Below, piece by piece: positions 44,428 to 53,844 of a DNA stretch of 64,000 bases. Under the pieces are notes generated by a model that worked only from the letters and a program-made list of their open reading frames with translations, was not told the origin of the DNA and did no database searches. Each line of letters starts with the position of its first letter. The stretch's first letter is position 1. This DNA comes from Pseudarthrobacter defluvii (lineage in GTDB: Bacteria; Actinomycetota; Actinomycetes; Actinomycetales; Micrococcaceae): assembly GCF_030323865.1 (NCBI RefSeq), contig NZ_CP066362.1, forward strand, positions 62,001 through 126,000, written 5' to 3'. A program made the translations under genes and the position numbers.

Positions 44428-44650
44428 AGCTTCGATCGTGCTACGGCGGGCGGGCCTTGTCCAGACGTGGCGAGTATCACGTTTCGCCGGTAAAAGCGGT
44501 GTCCGGGCGCGGGATATGATTATGCCGCTGACCAGCATGAGGTCCTCGCCCGAACAGGGCTCGAGTAACCCGGCATCCGGCAAAACCAACCCGTTACACC
44601 CCCTCCTGAACCTTGCCCGAATACTGCTCGGGGACCCTTGAAAGGACGCC

Positions 44651-45052
44651 ATGAATCTGCTGTGGGAACTCGCCGGATGGGCTGGCGCTGTTGCGATTCT
44701 CAGTGCGTACCTTGCCGTTTCCATGGGTTGGCTGAAGGCGGGGAAGGGCTTCCAGACCGCCAACCTCTTCGGTTCCGTGGCCTTCATCATCAACGGCACC
44801 CTGCACAGCGCCTGGCCCTCCGTTGTCACCAACGTGGCCTGGTTCCTGATCTCGGCCGTGGCGCTGGTCCGCATGCGTGCGGAGGAGGCGGCCGCCGAGC
44901 CGGTCGAGGCTGCCCATGTCCAGTACCCGGGCGTCCCGGACTCCACGGGCCAGATGGCCGTCGTCGAGGCCTTAACCGAGGCGCTGCCGGTGGTCTCTTC
45001 AGCTGTTGGTTCCGCGCCGGCTGTGGCGGACGGGCCGCGCCTGGCGCTGTAG
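44651..45052 (+). CDS. Small membrane protein, CBU_0592-like
   Basis: Protein of 133 aa. The N-terminal 75 residues hold three hydrophobic segments (about 5-23, 36-52 and 57-72) with LAGWAGAVAILSAYLAVSMGWL and TANLFGSVAFIINGTLHSAWPSVVTNVAW. This matches the small CBU_0592-type family of unknown function. A non-conserved Ala/Glu/Val tail follows. GAAAGGACGCC precedes the ATG. No partner gene is evident. Confidence 0.7.
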   Translation: MNLLWELAGWAGAVAILSAYLAVSMGWLKAGKGFQTANLFGSVAFIINGTLHSAWPSVVTNVAWFLISAVALVRMRAEEAAAEPVEAAHVQYPGVPDSTGQMAVVEALTEALPVVSSAVGSAPAVADGPRLAL

Positions 45053-45076
45053 CCCGGCTGGCGCGCCTGAGTGCAC

Positions 45077-45098
45077 GATCGTCCATATAAGTGATCGT
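45077..45098. promoter_or_regulatory. Candidate direct-repeat operator before the DUF5107 gene
   Basis: GATCGT occurs twice (45077-45082 and 45093-45098), 16 bp apart, inside a longer dyad (GCACGATC ... GATCGTTTGTGC). The low-GC middle is CCATATAAGT. AraC proteins often bind direct repeats of this spacing, and an AraC gene ends the cluster at 52178. Confidence 0.4.
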
Positions 45099-45141
45099 TT
45101 GTGCCATGGGAACGCGCTTGCACACTCCCTAGCCTTGAGGA

Positions 45142-48100
45142 GTGACCAGCGAACCCAAAGACCCCAGCAGGATCGTCCTGCCCGAGGCCCCGGCTGACCA
45201 GCGGGACATTCTTGCGGCAGGCGGCGTGGCCTGCTGGAGCGAACCGGTATGGATCGACACCTACGCCCCTGGCAAACCGGACAAGTACCCGCTCTTCCTG
45301 GACCGGCGCGTTTACCAGGGCTCCAGCGGCAAGGTCTATCCCATGCCGTTCATTGACAGCATTGAGTCGGTGAAGCAGCCCAGGCTGTGGCAGGCCATCC
45401 ACCTGGAGAATGAGTACGTCCGCCTGATGCTGCTCCCGGAGATCGCGGGCCGGATCCACGTTGGCTACGACAAGACCGCCGGGTACGACTTCTTCTACCG
45501 CAACAACGTGATCAAGCCCGGCTTGGTGGGCCTGGCCGGACCATGGATCTCCGGCGGCGTGGAGTTCAACTGGCCGCAGCACCACCGGCCCGCCACCTTC
45601 CTGCCGGTGGAATCCGCCGTCGAACGTTCCGGCACCGGCGACGTGACCGTCTGGCACACTGACCTGGATCCGCTGCAGCGGATGCGCGGAACCCATGGCG
45701 TGCGGCTTAGGCCGGGCAGTTCATTGATCGAGGTCGATGTCCGGCTTCACAACCGGACGGATGAGCCGCAGACGTTTCTGTGGTGGGCCAATGTGGCTGC
45801 CCGCTCGCATGAGAACTACCAGTCGTTCTTTCCCACTGACGTCCGGTTTGTAGCTGACCATGCGCGCAGGGCCATCACGTCGTTCCCGCGCGCCGACCGG
45901 CCCTATTACGGAGTGGACTATCCGGCAGTGGCTGCGGGCGGCGGGCGCCCCGGCGCGGACCGGCTCGATTTCTATGCAAATATCCCCGTCCCGACCTCCT
46001 ACATGGTCACGGACACGGCGGACAGCTTCTTTGGCGGCTATGACCATGACGCCCAGGCCGGGTTTGTCCACTGGGCGGACCGAACCATCGCGCCGGGCAA
46101 GAAGCAATGGACGTGGGGTAACGGCCCCGTAGGCCGGGCTTGGGACGGGCATTTAACGGACGACGACGGTCCTTACGTCGAGCTGATGGCAGGCGTCTTC
46201 ACGGACAACCAGCCAGACTTCAGCTACCTTGCCCCGGGTGAGACGCGCACGTTCAGCCAGTACTGGTACCCCATCCGGCAGATGGGCCCGGCCCACCAGG
46301 CGAACCTGGACGCCGCCGTCGCGCTGTCCCTCGACGAGCCGGGCAGGGCCGTCACCGTTGGCGTCACCGGCACCAGCCGAAGGAAGAACGCCGCCATTGT
46401 CCTGAAACACCGGGGCGGCACGGTCCGGGCCTGGAACGTCCTCCTCTCACCCGCCGACCCGTTCACCGGCACGGTTGAGCTGCACGTACCGGCAAAGGCA
46501 GAAGACCTTACGCTCCAGGTCCTCGACAGCGGCCGGGAACTTATTTCCTGGACGCCGCGGCAACCCGTGGACAACGCACCCGGGCCCTGGGTGGCCACCG
46601 AACCGGCGCAGCCGCGGAATATGGAAAGCCAGGACGAGCTGTTTGTCACCGCAACCCACCTGGCCCAGAACCGGCACCCCAGCAGGTCAGCCGTGCAGTA
46701 CCTTGAGGAAATGCTCCGCCGGGATCCGCAGGACTCGCGTGCCTGCATTGCCCTCGGCGCGGCCAAATACCGGGAAGGCCGCTATGGCCGGGCACGGGAA
46801 CTGCTCGAAAATGCCGTGGCGCGCCTGAGCCGGCGGAACCTGAACCCGCCAAGCGGGGAAGCCCACTACCGGCTGGGCCTGGTCCTGGAGCGGCTCGGCC
46901 TCACCGCGGAAGCGGGGGAACGGTTTGGGAAGGCTGCCTGGGACAGGGCCTGGGCGCATCCGGCGCGGCTGGCACTGGCGCGGCTGGCCCTCCGATCCAA
47001 GGACCCAGCCCTGGCCCTGCAGCACGCCGACGCCGCACAGTCGCTGGAGAGCACCAGCCCCGAAGCGCGGCACCTCCGGTACCTGGCGCTGGAGTGGCTG
47101 GGAGACAGTGACCAGAGCGACAAACTGCTCCAGGACATCCTGGCCTCCGACCCGCTGGACCCCGCGGCCCTGGCGCTCGCCGGGACCCTGGACGCAGTGG
47201 ATCCCAAAACCGCGCTGACCGTGGCGTGCTGGCTTGCCCGCGCGGGACAGTGGCAGCGCGCCCTGGAACTGACCGAAACTGAAGCAGCGTCGGAGGCGTA
47301 CCCGGCGTTCGGCAATCCGGGGCCGCTTCGGCATTACCTGCGCGCCGGCTGGCTGGAGGAGCTCCTGGAACCGGCGGCCGCTGCTGCCGAGCGCGCCAAG
47401 GCGCGGCGCGCGGACACCACCTACGCGTTTCCTTATGGATTGGACGACTACGACGCGCTGCTCCGCGCCCTCGAGGCCGATCCCCGCGACCACGTGGCCC
47501 ACGGGCTCCTGGGTTGCTGGCTGTTGGACGCCGGACGGACCATGGACGCGCTGACCCACCTCGAGAAGTCCCTTACCCACGGCCGTGACAACCCGGTGGT
47601 GTGGCGGAATGCCGCGTTGGCTGTGGTCAATACCGGGGGAGATCCTGCTGCTGCCGACGATTACATTGCACGGGCCCTGGAGCTGAGCCCGGGGGACGCA
47701 CGGCTCGTTTTTGAACGGGCCGTGCTGGCAGGATTGCGCAGCCTTCCGGCGGAGCAGCGGATCGCGGACATCGAGCAGGCCGGCCCTGCCGCCCTGGCCC
47801 GCGATGATCTTGCCGTCCTGTACGCAAACCTGCTGACCGACGTCGGACGGCCCCTCGACGCCCTGGTCCTGTTGGCGTCGCGCACCTTCCAGCCCTTCGA
47901 GGGCGGTGAGGGGCTGGTGCTCGCCGCCTATGACCGCGCCGCCGTCCAGCAGGCTCGGACGTTGATGGAGCAGGAGCCGACGGCGGCAGCCGCCCTGTTG
48001 CGTGAAGGTACCGAAGCGCCGGCCAACCTGGGCGAAGGGCGGCATCCCGCGGACAGCATGGCCGAGCGGCTGGTGGCGCTGGGCGATGCGCTGGAACGGG

Positions 48101-48459
48101 CGGGTGACGGGGTTGCTGCCCGTGAGGCGTGGGCAGCGGCCCGCGGGCGCGGGAATGCGCTGGCGGTGGATTCAAAGCCGGTTGGGCCTGCCGACTATTG
48201 GCGGGGCGTGGCCTGCATGCGCCTGGGCGACCGGCGGGAAGCGGACCGGATCTGGGGCAGCCTGGAGGACGGCGCCGCCGATCTGGAGGCAGCGCCCGCT
48301 GCTCCTGACTACTTCGCCACGTCGCTGCCGGAGCTCTTGCTGTTCGACACTGACAGCGCTGAGTCGCGGGGCGCTGCGGCGGCCTCCCTCCGGCAACTGG
48401 CCAGCCACGGCCGGCTACTGGGCCGGCGCCTGCAGACGAAGGAAGAGGTCTCCCTGTGA
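45142..48459 (+). CDS. DUF5107 and tetratricopeptide-repeat protein of a beta-galactoside locus
   Basis: Large protein of 1105 aa. The N-terminal half (about 20-350) is a DUF5107 domain: VRLMLLPEIAGRIHVGYDKT, FFYRNNVIKPG, GLAGPWISGGVEFNWPQHHRP and NRTDEPQTFLWWANVAA. It resembles beta-sandwich sugar-binding enzymes of the galactose-mutarotase type. From about residue 500 on, TPR-like helical repeats continue to near the end. No signal peptide is visible, so it is cytoplasmic. It starts at GTG with GAGGA very close. The next gene starts within its stop codon. Probably sugar recognition; exact role unknown. Confidence 0.82.
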   Translation: MTSEPKDPSRIVLPEAPADQRDILAAGGVACWSEPVWIDTYAPGKPDKYPLFLDRRVYQGSSGKVYPMPFIDSIESVKQPRLWQAIHLENEYVRLMLLPEIAGRIHVGYDKTAGYDFFYRNNVIKPGLVGLAGPWISGGVEFNWPQHHRPATFLPVESAVERSGTGDVTVWHTDLDPLQRMRGTHGVRLRPGSSLIEVDVRLHNRTDEPQTFLWWANVAARSHENYQSFFPTDVRFVADHARRAITSFPRADRPYYGVDYPAVAAGGGRPGADRLDFYANIPVPTSYMVTDTADSFFGGYDHDAQAGFVHWADRTIAPGKKQWTWGNGPVGRAWDGHLTDDDGPYVELMAGVFTDNQPDFSYLAPGETRTFSQYWYPIRQMGPAHQANLDAAVALSLDEPGRAVTVGVTGTSRRKNAAIVLKHRGGTVRAWNVLLSPADPFTGTVELHVPAKAEDLTLQVLDSGRELISWTPRQPVDNAPGPWVATEPAQPRNMESQDELFVTATHLAQNRHPSRSAVQYLEEMLRRDPQDSRACIALGAAKYREGRYGRARELLENAVARLSRRNLNPPSGEAHYRLGLVLERLGLTAEAGERFGKAAWDRAWAHPARLALARLALRSKDPALALQHADAAQSLESTSPEARHLRYLALEWLGDSDQSDKLLQDILASDPLDPAALALAGTLDAVDPKTALTVACWLARAGQWQRALELTETEAASEAYPAFGNPGPLRHYLRAGWLEELLEPAAAAAERAKARRADTTYAFPYGLDDYDALLRALEADPRDHVAHGLLGCWLLDAGRTMDALTHLEKSLTHGRDNPVVWRNAALAVVNTGGDPAAADDYIARALELSPGDARLVFERAVLAGLRSLPAEQRIADIEQAGPAALARDDLAVLYANLLTDVGRPLDALVLLASRTFQPFEGGEGLVLAAYDRAAVQQARTLMEQEPTAAAALLREGTEAPANLGEGRHPADSMAERLVALGDALERAGDGVAAREAWAAARGRGNALAVDSKPVGPADYWRGVACMRLGDRREADRIWGSLEDGAADLEAAPAAPDYFATSLPELLLFDTDSAESRGAAAASLRQLASHGRLLGRRLQTKEEVSL

Positions 48460-49775
48460 CTGAAGAACCGCGTTACCTCGGGTCCGGGACCCTGGAAGGT
48501 GCCGCGCGCGGCCTGACCGGCCCGCCGCCGTCGCACCTTCCCGCCCGCCTGGCCATCACTCTCTGGGACTTCTCCTGGTACACCCGGGCCGAGGACGGCG
48601 GTCCCTACGCGGACCTCGATGGGGCCTGCGCCAAGGCGGCGGAGCTCGGCTACAACGCCATCCGCATCTGCGCCGCACCGCTGCTGCTGTTCGGCGGCCT
48701 GGGCCTGGACGCGCTCGCGGAGGACCTGGAGATTGAGGGGCTGGGGACTGCACCCGACGGCGGAATCTACGGCCGCGGCACGCGCTGGTACGACGCCCCC
48801 GGCGGCTACCGGCTGAATCTGCGGCAACGGCTGCTGGAACTGTTCGGCGCCGCCGAACGGCACGGCCTGGTGGTGGTCCTGGCCAGCTGGGAGTACCAGC
48901 AGTCACCTGTGTTTGCCGCGTCCCCGCAGTGGTTCGAGGCCATCGATGCCGTCCCGCTGGCCGACCGTTACCGCGTCCTTGCCGCTGCGTGGGACCGGCT
49001 GATCCGCACGGTCACCGACGCAGGACACCGGGACCGCATCGCCCTGGTGGAGCTGCACAACGAGGTGGACTTCTCCATCCTCCCGGCACTGGCCGACGGC
49101 GGCATTGAGCAGGTGCGGCGGCTGCGGCGGCTGCACCCCGACCTGTTGATAACGGCCAGCTACGGCAAACCCCCGCACCTTGCCATGCATACAGTTCCCG
49201 ACGGCCTGGGCGCGGCGCAGTTCCACGTGTACAGCTACGGCGTGCTGGATGCGCTGCAGCGGCAGATCGACATCAGGTCCGAGGGAACGGCAGGCTTCCC
49301 CAACCCGGCCCTGCGTGCGCTGCTCCGGAAGGACGCGCCGTCCTTCCCCGACTACGGACGACTGGCCCCGTGGAAATACCGGGCCACTGTGGTCACGGAC
49401 CAGATGTTCTATGGCTATGACTGGATCGACCCCGGCGCCTGGGATACGTGGCTGCACGACGAGTACGGGCAGTACCGCGAGGTGATGCGGCGCGAGATCG
49501 AGTCCCGCGTCATTTCCATCGCCGCATGGGCCCGCTGGAAGAACGTTCCCGCCGTGGTAGGCGAGGGCTGGATCGGGTACACCCCGCTTCTCGGCACGTT
49601 CGAGGGGGGCCCGGTGGGGCGGGACCTGGCCGGGCACGGCATCAGAACGGCGCTTGAACATGGCGTCTGGGGCATGGTGCCCTGCTCCAACGCCGCGCCC
49701 CACCACCCGTTGTGGGCCGACGAAGAGTGGCAGCGCCGCATCAACACCCTGATACTTACCGCCCCTGCGAACTGA
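48456..49775 (+). CDS. Cellulase-like (GH5-like clan A) glycoside hydrolase
   Basis: TIM-barrel enzyme of 439 aa. The N-terminal FSWYTRAEDGGPYADLD and YNAIRICAAP fit a (beta/alpha)8 hydrolase. The likely acid/base is Glu203 (VELHNEVDF) and the nucleophile Glu370 (GEGWIGY), both on barrel strands in the usual clan A places. No signal peptide is visible, so the substrate is probably a small oligosaccharide or a glycoside brought into the cell. The GTG start is inside the TGA of the previous gene (GTGA at 48456). The family is not identified beyond cellulase-like. Confidence 0.82.
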   Translation: MTEEPRYLGSGTLEGAARGLTGPPPSHLPARLAITLWDFSWYTRAEDGGPYADLDGACAKAAELGYNAIRICAAPLLLFGGLGLDALAEDLEIEGLGTAPDGGIYGRGTRWYDAPGGYRLNLRQRLLELFGAAERHGLVVVLASWEYQQSPVFAASPQWFEAIDAVPLADRYRVLAAAWDRLIRTVTDAGHRDRIALVELHNEVDFSILPALADGGIEQVRRLRRLHPDLLITASYGKPPHLAMHTVPDGLGAAQFHVYSYGVLDALQRQIDIRSEGTAGFPNPALRALLRKDAPSFPDYGRLAPWKYRATVVTDQMFYGYDWIDPGAWDTWLHDEYGQYREVMRREIESRVISIAAWARWKNVPAVVGEGWIGYTPLLGTFEGGPVGRDLAGHGIRTALEHGVWGMVPCSNAAPHHPLWADEEWQRRINTLILTAPAN

Positions 49776-49788
49776 AGGACTTCCGCCA

Positions 49789-52128
49789 ATGCGTGCCCCA
49801 GAAACAGCCCTTGAGCTGCTGACCGCCGTCCACCGGCCATTTGCCTCGGAGCTGCGGCTGCCGGCAATGAGCAACACAGAAGACGTGCACCGCCGGTGGC
49901 GGCTCACCAGCCACTACCTGGAACACGACCGCCGTCCGGTGATCCCGGTGTCCGGTGAGATCCACTTCAGCAGGCTTCCGCGCAACCGCTGGGAGGACCG
50001 GCTCCGGCTGATGAAGGCAGGCGGGATCACGGTGGTGGCCTGCTACGTCTTCTGGATCCATCACGAGCCCGTCCAGGGGAAGCCGCGCTTTGACGGCAAC
50101 CTGGATGTGGCTGCCTTCGTTCGGTTGTGCGCATCCGTCGGCCTGGACGTGGTCCTGCGCATCGGACCCTGGGCCCACGGGGAGGTCCGCAACGGCGGGT
50201 ATCCGGACTGGGTCCAGGCGGCCGCCGTCGAACACCGCACCAACGATCCCGGCTACCTGGCGCTGGTGGAGCGCTGGTACAACCTGGTAGGTGCGCAGCT
50301 TGCCGGCCTCACCGGGCCGGGGAGCAACGTCATCGGCATCCAGCTGGAGAACGAACTCTACGACCAGCCCCGGCACCTCAGCGAGCTGAAGAAATTGGCG
50401 CGTTCGGCGGGGCTCAGTGCTCCGATCTGGACGGCCACGGCGTGGGGCGGAGCCGAATTGCCCCTGGAAGACGTGCTGCCGGTTTTCGGCGGCTACGGCG
50501 ATGGCTTCTGGGTGGACGCGGACGCGCCCTGGGACCCCACCTTCCGGCAGCACTATTTCTTCAGCCACCAGTGGGACGATCCCGGCATCGGCGCCGACTT
50601 GCGCGAGCATTTGTCCGGCGGCGGGGTTTCGGCGCCACGATCTGTTTCCGACCTCTACCCGCCGGCCACCTGCGAGCTGACCGGCGGCATGGCCACGGCC
50701 TACCAGCGCCGACCCTGGCCTGCGGGCAGGGATGTGGCTGCGGTGGCGAACAACAAGATTGGCAGCGGCTCCGCCTGGCAGGGGTACTACATGTTTGCCG
50801 GCGGGGCCAACCCCGCAGCAGGCCTGCAGGAGTCCCAAGCCACGGGTTATCCGAACGACCTGCCGGTGTTCGACTACGACTTCCATGCCCCGATAGGTGC
50901 GTCCGGCAGGCTGGCGCCAGGTTTCGGGCTGCTGCGCCGGCAGCATGCGTTCCTGGGAGCGTTCGGGGAGCGGTTGGCGCGCATGCCGTCCACGCTACCG
51001 GACCGGGTGCCGTCAGGAGTTGAGGATTCCGGGGCGTTGCGGTGGGCGCTGCGCTCGGACGGGCACTCCGGGTTCGTCTTCATCACCTGGCACCAGCCAC
51101 ATATTCCCCTTCAGGTATACTCCGGTGCCCAGTTCCGGCTGGGCCTCGAGGCTGGAGCAACAACGTTCCCCCCAAACCCCGTGGACATTCCCCCTGGGAC
51201 CATCGCCGCGTGGCCGGTGAGCCTTGAGGTCGGGGGCGTGCGGCTGGCCTGGGCCACCGCCACCCCGCTGACGGTGCTCAATACCGCCGGTGCGCCCACC
51301 CTGGTCCTGGCAGCCGAGGCAGGGATCGAGCCGAACCTGTGCTTTCCGGACGGGACCGTGCTGGAGGGGCCAGCCACTGCGCTGGGCGGAGGTGCCTACA
51401 CCCTTGATGCCTCCGCGCCGGCGGCGTTGACGGCGACCTCGGGCCAGGGCGTCCTCAAGGTCCTGATACTGCCCGCAGCCGTGGCGGATGAGGCCTGGGT
51501 CCTGGATTCGGGGCGGGGCCGGGAACTGGTGCTGTCCGCGGACCCGGTCTGGGTGGACGCTGAGGGGCGGCTGGCTGGGAGGTCGCCGGGAACGCCTTGC
51601 GTCCGGCGGTACTCGGCAGGGGACTGCCGCTTTGAGGACGTAGCCGCCCAAGCCGCAGTCCAGGGGCCGGCACGCCAATCCGTGCCTGTGGAGCTTGTCC
51701 GTGCTGCGCAGCCTGTTCCTGCCTCCTTTGGCTCGCTGGCCGGCCGGGCAGCGGCGCCGGACGGTGAAACCATCGGTGGGCTCTCGGCCCTGTACCGGCT
51801 TGAACTTCCGACGCCGGGACGTGCCGCCGCGGGCGGGATGACGGAGTTGGAGATCGCCTGGGCGGGCGACGTCGCCCGGTTGCTGGTCGATGGCCGGGTG
51901 GTGGCTGACAGGTTCTGGGACGGCTCCCCTTGGCTCCTCGAAACCAGTGATGCGGGCATCCAGCCCGGATCCGACGTCGTCCTTCAGATCCTTCCGCTGC
52001 CCAAGGCCGCCAAGGTGGGGGTGCCTGCGGCCGCCCAGCGTCGACGGGATGCATCCGCCGGCGACCTGCTGGCCCTGGACAGCGTCCAGGTGGTCCGCTG
52101 GACGGATTGGCGGGAAGCCCGCGACTGA
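49789..52128 (+). CDS. GH35-family beta-galactosidase-like enzyme
   Basis: Intracellular enzyme of 779 aa. The GH35 catalytic barrel is at residues 40-400: VSGEIHFSRLPRNRWEDRL, IGPWAHGEVRNGGYPDW, and Glu187 in IQLENEL, the acid/base. TCELTGGM (Glu296) probably supplies the nucleophile. Beta-sandwich domains fill the C-terminal half. An AAGGA lies before the ATG at 49789. The GH5-like and DUF5107 proteins in the same operon imply a branched or modified galactoside. Activity is from family knowledge. Confidence 0.88.
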   Translation: MRAPETALELLTAVHRPFASELRLPAMSNTEDVHRRWRLTSHYLEHDRRPVIPVSGEIHFSRLPRNRWEDRLRLMKAGGITVVACYVFWIHHEPVQGKPRFDGNLDVAAFVRLCASVGLDVVLRIGPWAHGEVRNGGYPDWVQAAAVEHRTNDPGYLALVERWYNLVGAQLAGLTGPGSNVIGIQLENELYDQPRHLSELKKLARSAGLSAPIWTATAWGGAELPLEDVLPVFGGYGDGFWVDADAPWDPTFRQHYFFSHQWDDPGIGADLREHLSGGGVSAPRSVSDLYPPATCELTGGMATAYQRRPWPAGRDVAAVANNKIGSGSAWQGYYMFAGGANPAAGLQESQATGYPNDLPVFDYDFHAPIGASGRLAPGFGLLRRQHAFLGAFGERLARMPSTLPDRVPSGVEDSGALRWALRSDGHSGFVFITWHQPHIPLQVYSGAQFRLGLEAGATTFPPNPVDIPPGTIAAWPVSLEVGGVRLAWATATPLTVLNTAGAPTLVLAAEAGIEPNLCFPDGTVLEGPATALGGGAYTLDASAPAALTATSGQGVLKVLILPAAVADEAWVLDSGRGRELVLSADPVWVDAEGRLAGRSPGTPCVRRYSAGDCRFEDVAAQAAVQGPARQSVPVELVRAAQPVPASFGSLAGRAAAPDGETIGGLSALYRLELPTPGRAAAGGMTELEIAWAGDVARLLVDGRVVADRFWDGSPWLLETSDAGIQPGSDVVLQILPLPKAAKVGVPAAAQRRRDASAGDLLALDSVQVVRWTDWREARD

Positions 52129-52177
52129 TGCGCCGCCCCCGTCATAGGATGGACATTTCGTGACGGAAGGAGCGGAC

Positions 52178-53047
52178 GTGGAACGGGCGCACGGGTTCGC
52201 CAACCAGCGGCTGGTGGTGGTGCCACGTCCACTGGTCCGTGAGGCTCTTGCCCGTCCCATTACCCGGCATCTGGTGGTTACGGACGCCGGCGTCTTTCCT
52301 GCCGCGAAAGACCACGGACGCCACCGTCCCCTCGGCGCCGAGGAAACCATCATCATCCTCTGCGTCGCCGGACGGGGGTGGGTGGAAACCACCGGTGCGC
52401 GGACCGAGGTCGGCAAGGCGGCCGCCGTCGTCCTTCCCGGCGGAACCGGCCAGGCACATGCGTACGGTGCCGCCCCCGGCGATCCATGGACGATCTGGTG
52501 GTGCCATGTGCGTGGAAGCGATGTTGCCGAGTTGGTGGCCGAGGCCGGAGTGGGGACCGACCGGCCCATCATTCCACTGCTGGCCGTGGACCGGCTGACG
52601 GCCATGCTGGACGAGATCATTACGGCCCTGGAGAAGGACCAGTCGCCGGCGCGGCTGGTGGCCACGGCCGGGATGGCGTGGAAGTTGCTGGCCACGCTGG
52701 CGGTGGAACGCCGCGCTCCGGAGACGGGGACGCCGCTCCAGCAGGCCCTGAACTACCTGGAGGAACGGGCGCACGGGACCGTCCGGCTGCCGGAACTCGC
52801 CGCGCTGGTGGGGGTGTCGCCGTCACACCTCAGCAAGCTGTTCCGCGAAGCCACGGGCGGTGGAGTCCTGGCCCACCACACCGCCCTGAAGATGGCCCGG
52901 GCCCGGCACCTTCTGGACACCACTGACCTGTCCATCGCCCAGGTGGGCCGGGAAGTCGGCCTGCAGGACCAGTTCTACTTTTCGCGCCAGTTCCGCCGGC
53001 TGCACGGGGTCAGCCCCAGCGCCTACCGGGCCGAACGGAAGGGGTAG
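52178..53047 (+). CDS. AraC family transcriptional regulator of the beta-galactoside locus
   Basis: Regulator of about 289 aa with an N-terminal cupin-like sugar-binding domain (ETIIILCVAGRGWVETTGA, VVLPGGTGQAHAYG) and a C-terminal double helix-turn-helix (VRLPELAALVGVSPSHLSKLF and LSIAQVGREVGLQDQFYFSRQF). It starts at GTG (52178) with AAGGAG 7 bp upstream; a GTG at 52160 is less likely. It ends the DUF5107/GH operon, and its cupin half resembles XylS/RhaS-type sensors. It probably acts at the repeats before 45142. Confidence 0.88.
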   Translation: MERAHGFANQRLVVVPRPLVREALARPITRHLVVTDAGVFPAAKDHGRHRPLGAEETIIILCVAGRGWVETTGARTEVGKAAAVVLPGGTGQAHAYGAAPGDPWTIWWCHVRGSDVAELVAEAGVGTDRPIIPLLAVDRLTAMLDEIITALEKDQSPARLVATAGMAWKLLATLAVERRAPETGTPLQQALNYLEERAHGTVRLPELAALVGVSPSHLSKLFREATGGGVLAHHTALKMARARHLLDTTDLSIAQVGREVGLQDQFYFSRQFRRLHGVSPSAYRAERKG

Positions 53048-53067
53048 TTCACCTTCCGGTCCGTCAG

Positions 53068-53799
53068 TTACAGCAGGGGATGGCCCCGGGTTTCCTGCTC
53101 CCCGGCATCCGCCTGCTCTCCGGCCCGGGTGGTGGCACGCTCAATGATTTCGTGGGCAATCGCGTACACCTTGCGGTTCGTGTCCTGGCTCAACTGGCTC
53201 ATGAGCCCGAACGCTTCGTCTGCCGTGACGCCGGTGCGCCCCATCAGGATGCCCTTGGCCTGCTCGATGGCTGCGCGGTTTACTGCGGAGGCGGCCACTG
53301 CCTCGGTGGCGAGCTGATGTCGGTCCGTGTGAATCGAGGTGGTGAGGTCCACAACTACGCCCCAGACTCCGATGGGAGTGGTGCCGTCCATGATGTAGTC
53401 CGCTGAGTACAGCAACTTGTGCTGGCGGTCCTTGCGGTCCCGGATGGACACGTAGATGGACGACGGCCCGCCATGCTTGGAGACGTGGTCCCAGTATGCC
53501 TGGACCCTCGGCCGGTCTTCGGGCTCGATATGGGGGAGAACCATTTCCATTGAGGGAACCACCTCGCCCCGTTCATAGCCGTACATCCGGTACAGGCCGT
53601 CAGACCAGCGGAAGATGCCGTCTGCGAAGTAGTACTCGACCAGCCCCGTAGGGCAGTTGAGAAAGTCGTTCTGTGGGATCCCTCCCTGAAAAGGTCCCGG
53701 GTACTTGCTGCTGGAGATCACTGGCGGACCGTTCGACGTGCTTGGCCTGGCGCTGTCCCCTCGAGCCGGGCTTGAAAGGACCAGAATATAGCAACCCAT
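53068..53799 (-). CDS. PAS-ANTAR domain protein (RNA-binding antiterminator)
   Basis: Regulator of about 243 aa. A PAS domain spans residues 50-155 (GLVEYYFADGIFRWSDGLYRMYG, SIYVSIRDRKDRQHKLLYSADYIMDGT), then an ANTAR domain (VNRAAIEQAKGILMGRTGVTADEAFGLMSQLSQDTNRKVYAIAHEII). ANTAR proteins bind paired hexaloop RNA hairpins to prevent termination. The ATG at 53799 is weakly preceded; a TTG at 53832 would lengthen it by 11. It is convergent with the AraC gene, 20 bp away. The input signal and RNA targets are unknown. Confidence 0.8.
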   Translation of the reverse strand: MGCYILVLSSPARGDSARPSTSNGPPVISSSKYPGPFQGGIPQNDFLNCPTGLVEYYFADGIFRWSDGLYRMYGYERGEVVPSMEMVLPHIEPEDRPRVQAYWDHVSKHGGPSSIYVSIRDRKDRQHKLLYSADYIMDGTTPIGVWGVVVDLTTSIHTDRHQLATEAVAASAVNRAAIEQAKGILMGRTGVTADEAFGLMSQLSQDTNRKVYAIAHEIIERATTRAGEQADAGEQETRGHPLL

Positions 53800-53844
53800 A
53801 TGCCGGTTAGGCGACAGGCAGCCGTGCCGCAATGCCCGCCACGT

